Source of the DNA: Sphingobacteriaceae bacterium GW460-11-11-14-LB5
Lineage (GTDB): Bacteria; Bacteroidota; Bacteroidia; Sphingobacteriales; Sphingobacteriaceae
Assembly: GCA_002151545.1 (NCBI GenBank)
Contig: CP021237.1
Location: 1,736,001 to 1,800,000, forward strand
DNA length: 64,000 nt
Direction: 5' to 3'
Shown piece after piece: positions 62,442 through 64,000 of the stretch (the first letter of the stretch is position 1; each line of letters begins with the position of its first letter). The notes below the pieces were generated by a model that did not search any database, was not told the origin of the DNA, and saw only the letters and a program-made list of their open reading frames with translations. The position numbers were made by a program, and so were the translations under genes.

Positions 62442-64000
62442 ATGAGAAAATATTTACCATTAGCCTTAATCTTAGGGGTATCCCTTTCCGCAGTTGCGCA
62501 GGATAAAAAGATCGAAAAGAGAATTGATTCAGTTTTAAAACTGATGACGCTGGATGAGAAAATCGGCCAGTTAAATCAATATACTGGCGATCGGGATGCA
62601 ACAGGACCGATTACGAATAATCCAAATAAGTTAAAAGATATCCGCGACGGCAAATTAGGTTCCATGCTCAATGTGCGTGGTGCCAAAGAAACCCGCGAAG
62701 TACAGGAAGTGGCCATGCAATCGAGAATGAAAATTCCCTTGATTTTCGGTTTGGATGTCATTCATGGGTATCGGGTTACCTTTCCCATTCCACTGGCCGA
62801 GGCCGCAAGCTGGGATTTGGCAGAAATGGAAAATGCCGCAAGGGTGGCTGCACGGGAAACGGCAGCCTCTGGCGTACACTGGACATTCGCACCCATGGTT
62901 GATATTGCCCGCGATCCACGTTGGGGAAGGGTAATGGAAGGGGCAGGAGAAGATACTTATTTGGGGTCTAAAATTGCCTTTGCCCGTGTAAAAGGTTTTC
63001 AGGGCAAAGGTTTAGGTAACCTCGACGCGATTATGGCCTGTGCAAAACACTTTGCTGCTTATGGTGCGGCCATTGCCGGTAGAGATTACAATGCGGTTGA
63101 TATGAGCGAACATACTTTATGGGAAACCTATTTGCCGCCATTTAAAGCTGCGGTTGATGCTGGTGCTGCTACTTTTATGAACTCTTTTAATACCCTGAAC
63201 GGCATTCCAGCTACAGGAAACGCTTACTTGCAACGTGATATTTTAAAAGGACAATGGAAATACCAGGGTTTTGTGGTAAGCGACTGGGGATCAATTGGAG
63301 AGATGATTGCCCATGGTTATGCTAAAGATAAAGAACAAGCCGCAGAACTGGCCCTAAAAGCGGGTAGCGATATGGATATGGAAAGCAGAAGTTATCTGCC
63401 AAGTCTGGCCAAACTGCTTGCCGATAAAAAAGTGCCTGTTGCTTTGATTGATGATGCCGTAAGAAGGATTTTACGCAAGAAATTCGAATTGGGTCTGTTT
63501 GATGATCCATACCGCTTTAGCAACGAAAGCCGTCAGGAAAAAGAGCTGAATTCTGCTGAAAACAGAAAAGCTTCCTTAAAAATGGCCGAGAAAAGTATCG
63601 TGCTCTTGAAAAATGAAAACCAGGTTTTACCCTTATCTAAGCATTTAAAAAAGATTGCTGTGATTGGTCCTTTGGGTAAATCTGAAAAAGATATGCAAGG
63701 ATTCTGGTCTATTGCCTGGGAGAAAGATAACCTGGTTTCCTTATACCAGGGATTAAAAAATAAGGTCGGCAATCAAACCGAATTATTATATGCCAAAGGC
63801 TGTGAGGTAGCTGATTCTTCAAAAGCTGGCTTTGCCGAAGCTGTAGCAGTGGCTAAACAAGCTGATGTGGTGATTATGGCCGTTGGCGAAACTTTAGATA
63901 TGAGCGGTGAGGCAAAAAGTAAAGCCAATATCCATATGCCTGGTGTGCAGGAAGATTTAATTAAAGCGATCCAGGCTACAGGCAAACCTGTGGTGGTTTT
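62442..64000 (+). CDS. Glycoside hydrolase family 3 enzyme (beta-glucosidase/xylosidase-like), partial
   Basis: The gene starts at 62442 (MRKYLPLALILGVSLSAVAQ, a signal peptide) and runs off the right edge after 519 codons. The GH3 N-terminal barrel shows GLDVIHG, PRWGRVMEGAGED, AKHFAAYGA and the nucleophile Asp281 in GFVVSDWGSIGEM. The second domain begins with SIVLLKNENQVLPL. Beta-glucosidase and beta-xylosidase members look alike over this part. In this locus it would process oligosaccharides released by the GH10 enzyme in the periplasm. The missing end should hold the fibronectin-like domain. Confidence 0.95.
   Translation, partial: MRKYLPLALILGVSLSAVAQDKKIEKRIDSVLKLMTLDEKIGQLNQYTGDRDATGPITNNPNKLKDIRDGKLGSMLNVRGAKETREVQEVAMQSRMKIPLIFGLDVIHGYRVTFPIPLAEAASWDLAEMENAARVAARETAASGVHWTFAPMVDIARDPRWGRVMEGAGEDTYLGSKIAFARVKGFQGKGLGNLDAIMACAKHFAAYGAAIAGRDYNAVDMSEHTLWETYLPPFKAAVDAGAATFMNSFNTLNGIPATGNAYLQRDILKGQWKYQGFVVSDWGSIGEMIAHGYAKDKEQAAELALKAGSDMDMESRSYLPSLAKLLADKKVPVALIDDAVRRILRKKFELGLFDDPYRFSNESRQEKELNSAENRKASLKMAEKSIVLLKNENQVLPLSKHLKKIAVIGPLGKSEKDMQGFWSIAWEKDNLVSLYQGLKNKVGNQTELLYAKGCEVADSSKAGFAEAVAVAKQADVVIMAVGETLDMSGEAKSKANIHMPGVQEDLIKAIQATGKPVVV

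Overview
The window looks like a chromosomal segment of a Bacteroidota bacterium of the Sphingobacteriaceae, most like Pedobacter. The evidence is two SusC/SusD pairs, promoter -7 elements of the TAnnTTTG type, a general absence of Shine-Dalgarno sequences, a TopA with C-terminal repeats and an AT-rich base composition. No tRNA, rRNA, CRISPR array, integrase or complete insertion sequence was seen.

Region 1 (1-26481, all + strand) is one tightly packed operon for an extracellular contractile injection system (eCIS, of the Afp/PVC/MAC/T6SS-iv kind). In order it encodes an unidentified 369-residue protein, two sheath proteins, two inner-tube proteins, a 53-residue DUF5908/Afp6-position protein, a LysM-type tube adaptor, a VgrG-like spike, a PAAR tip, a gp25-like baseplate protein, two very large baseplate proteins, a 1220-residue coiled-coil protein in the fibre position, a tape-measure protein and an AAA+ ATPase. 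The operon ends with a 1237-residue DUF4157 (HExxH) protein that carries a phospholipase A2-like motif, and a small protein that may be its immunity partner. There are no capsid, portal or terminase genes and no T6SS membrane-complex genes. The cap protein (DUF4255) is probably just upstream of the window.

Region 2 (26491-37152, - strand) holds a cytoplasmic-type amidase with two SH3 domains, penicillin-binding protein 1C, a small secreted protein, a RAYT transposase with REP-like palindromes, and a very large alpha-2-macroglobulin. PBP1C and the macroglobulin form a known functional pair, here separated by the RAYT unit.

Region 3 (37285-47013) is mostly housekeeping: an NTF2-like secreted protein, a DUF4143 ATPase, DNA topoisomerase I, a glutathione peroxidase, aquaporin Z, a metallo-beta-lactamase-fold hydrolase, and a divergent MarR regulator/MFS exporter pair with matching operator-promoter sites.

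Region 4 (46951-47991) is an array of about 250-bp tandem repeats. Each unit carries the 3' end of the MFS gene and probably a few bases of the 3' end of the convergent lacI gene.

Region 5 (47992-64000) is a polysaccharide-utilisation locus. A LacI-family regulator is divergent from a susC-susD-susC-susD-GH2-GH10-GH3 series, with two palindromic LacI-type operators in the divergent gap. The enzymes suggest a xylan-type beta-linked glycan. The GH3 gene runs off the right edge.
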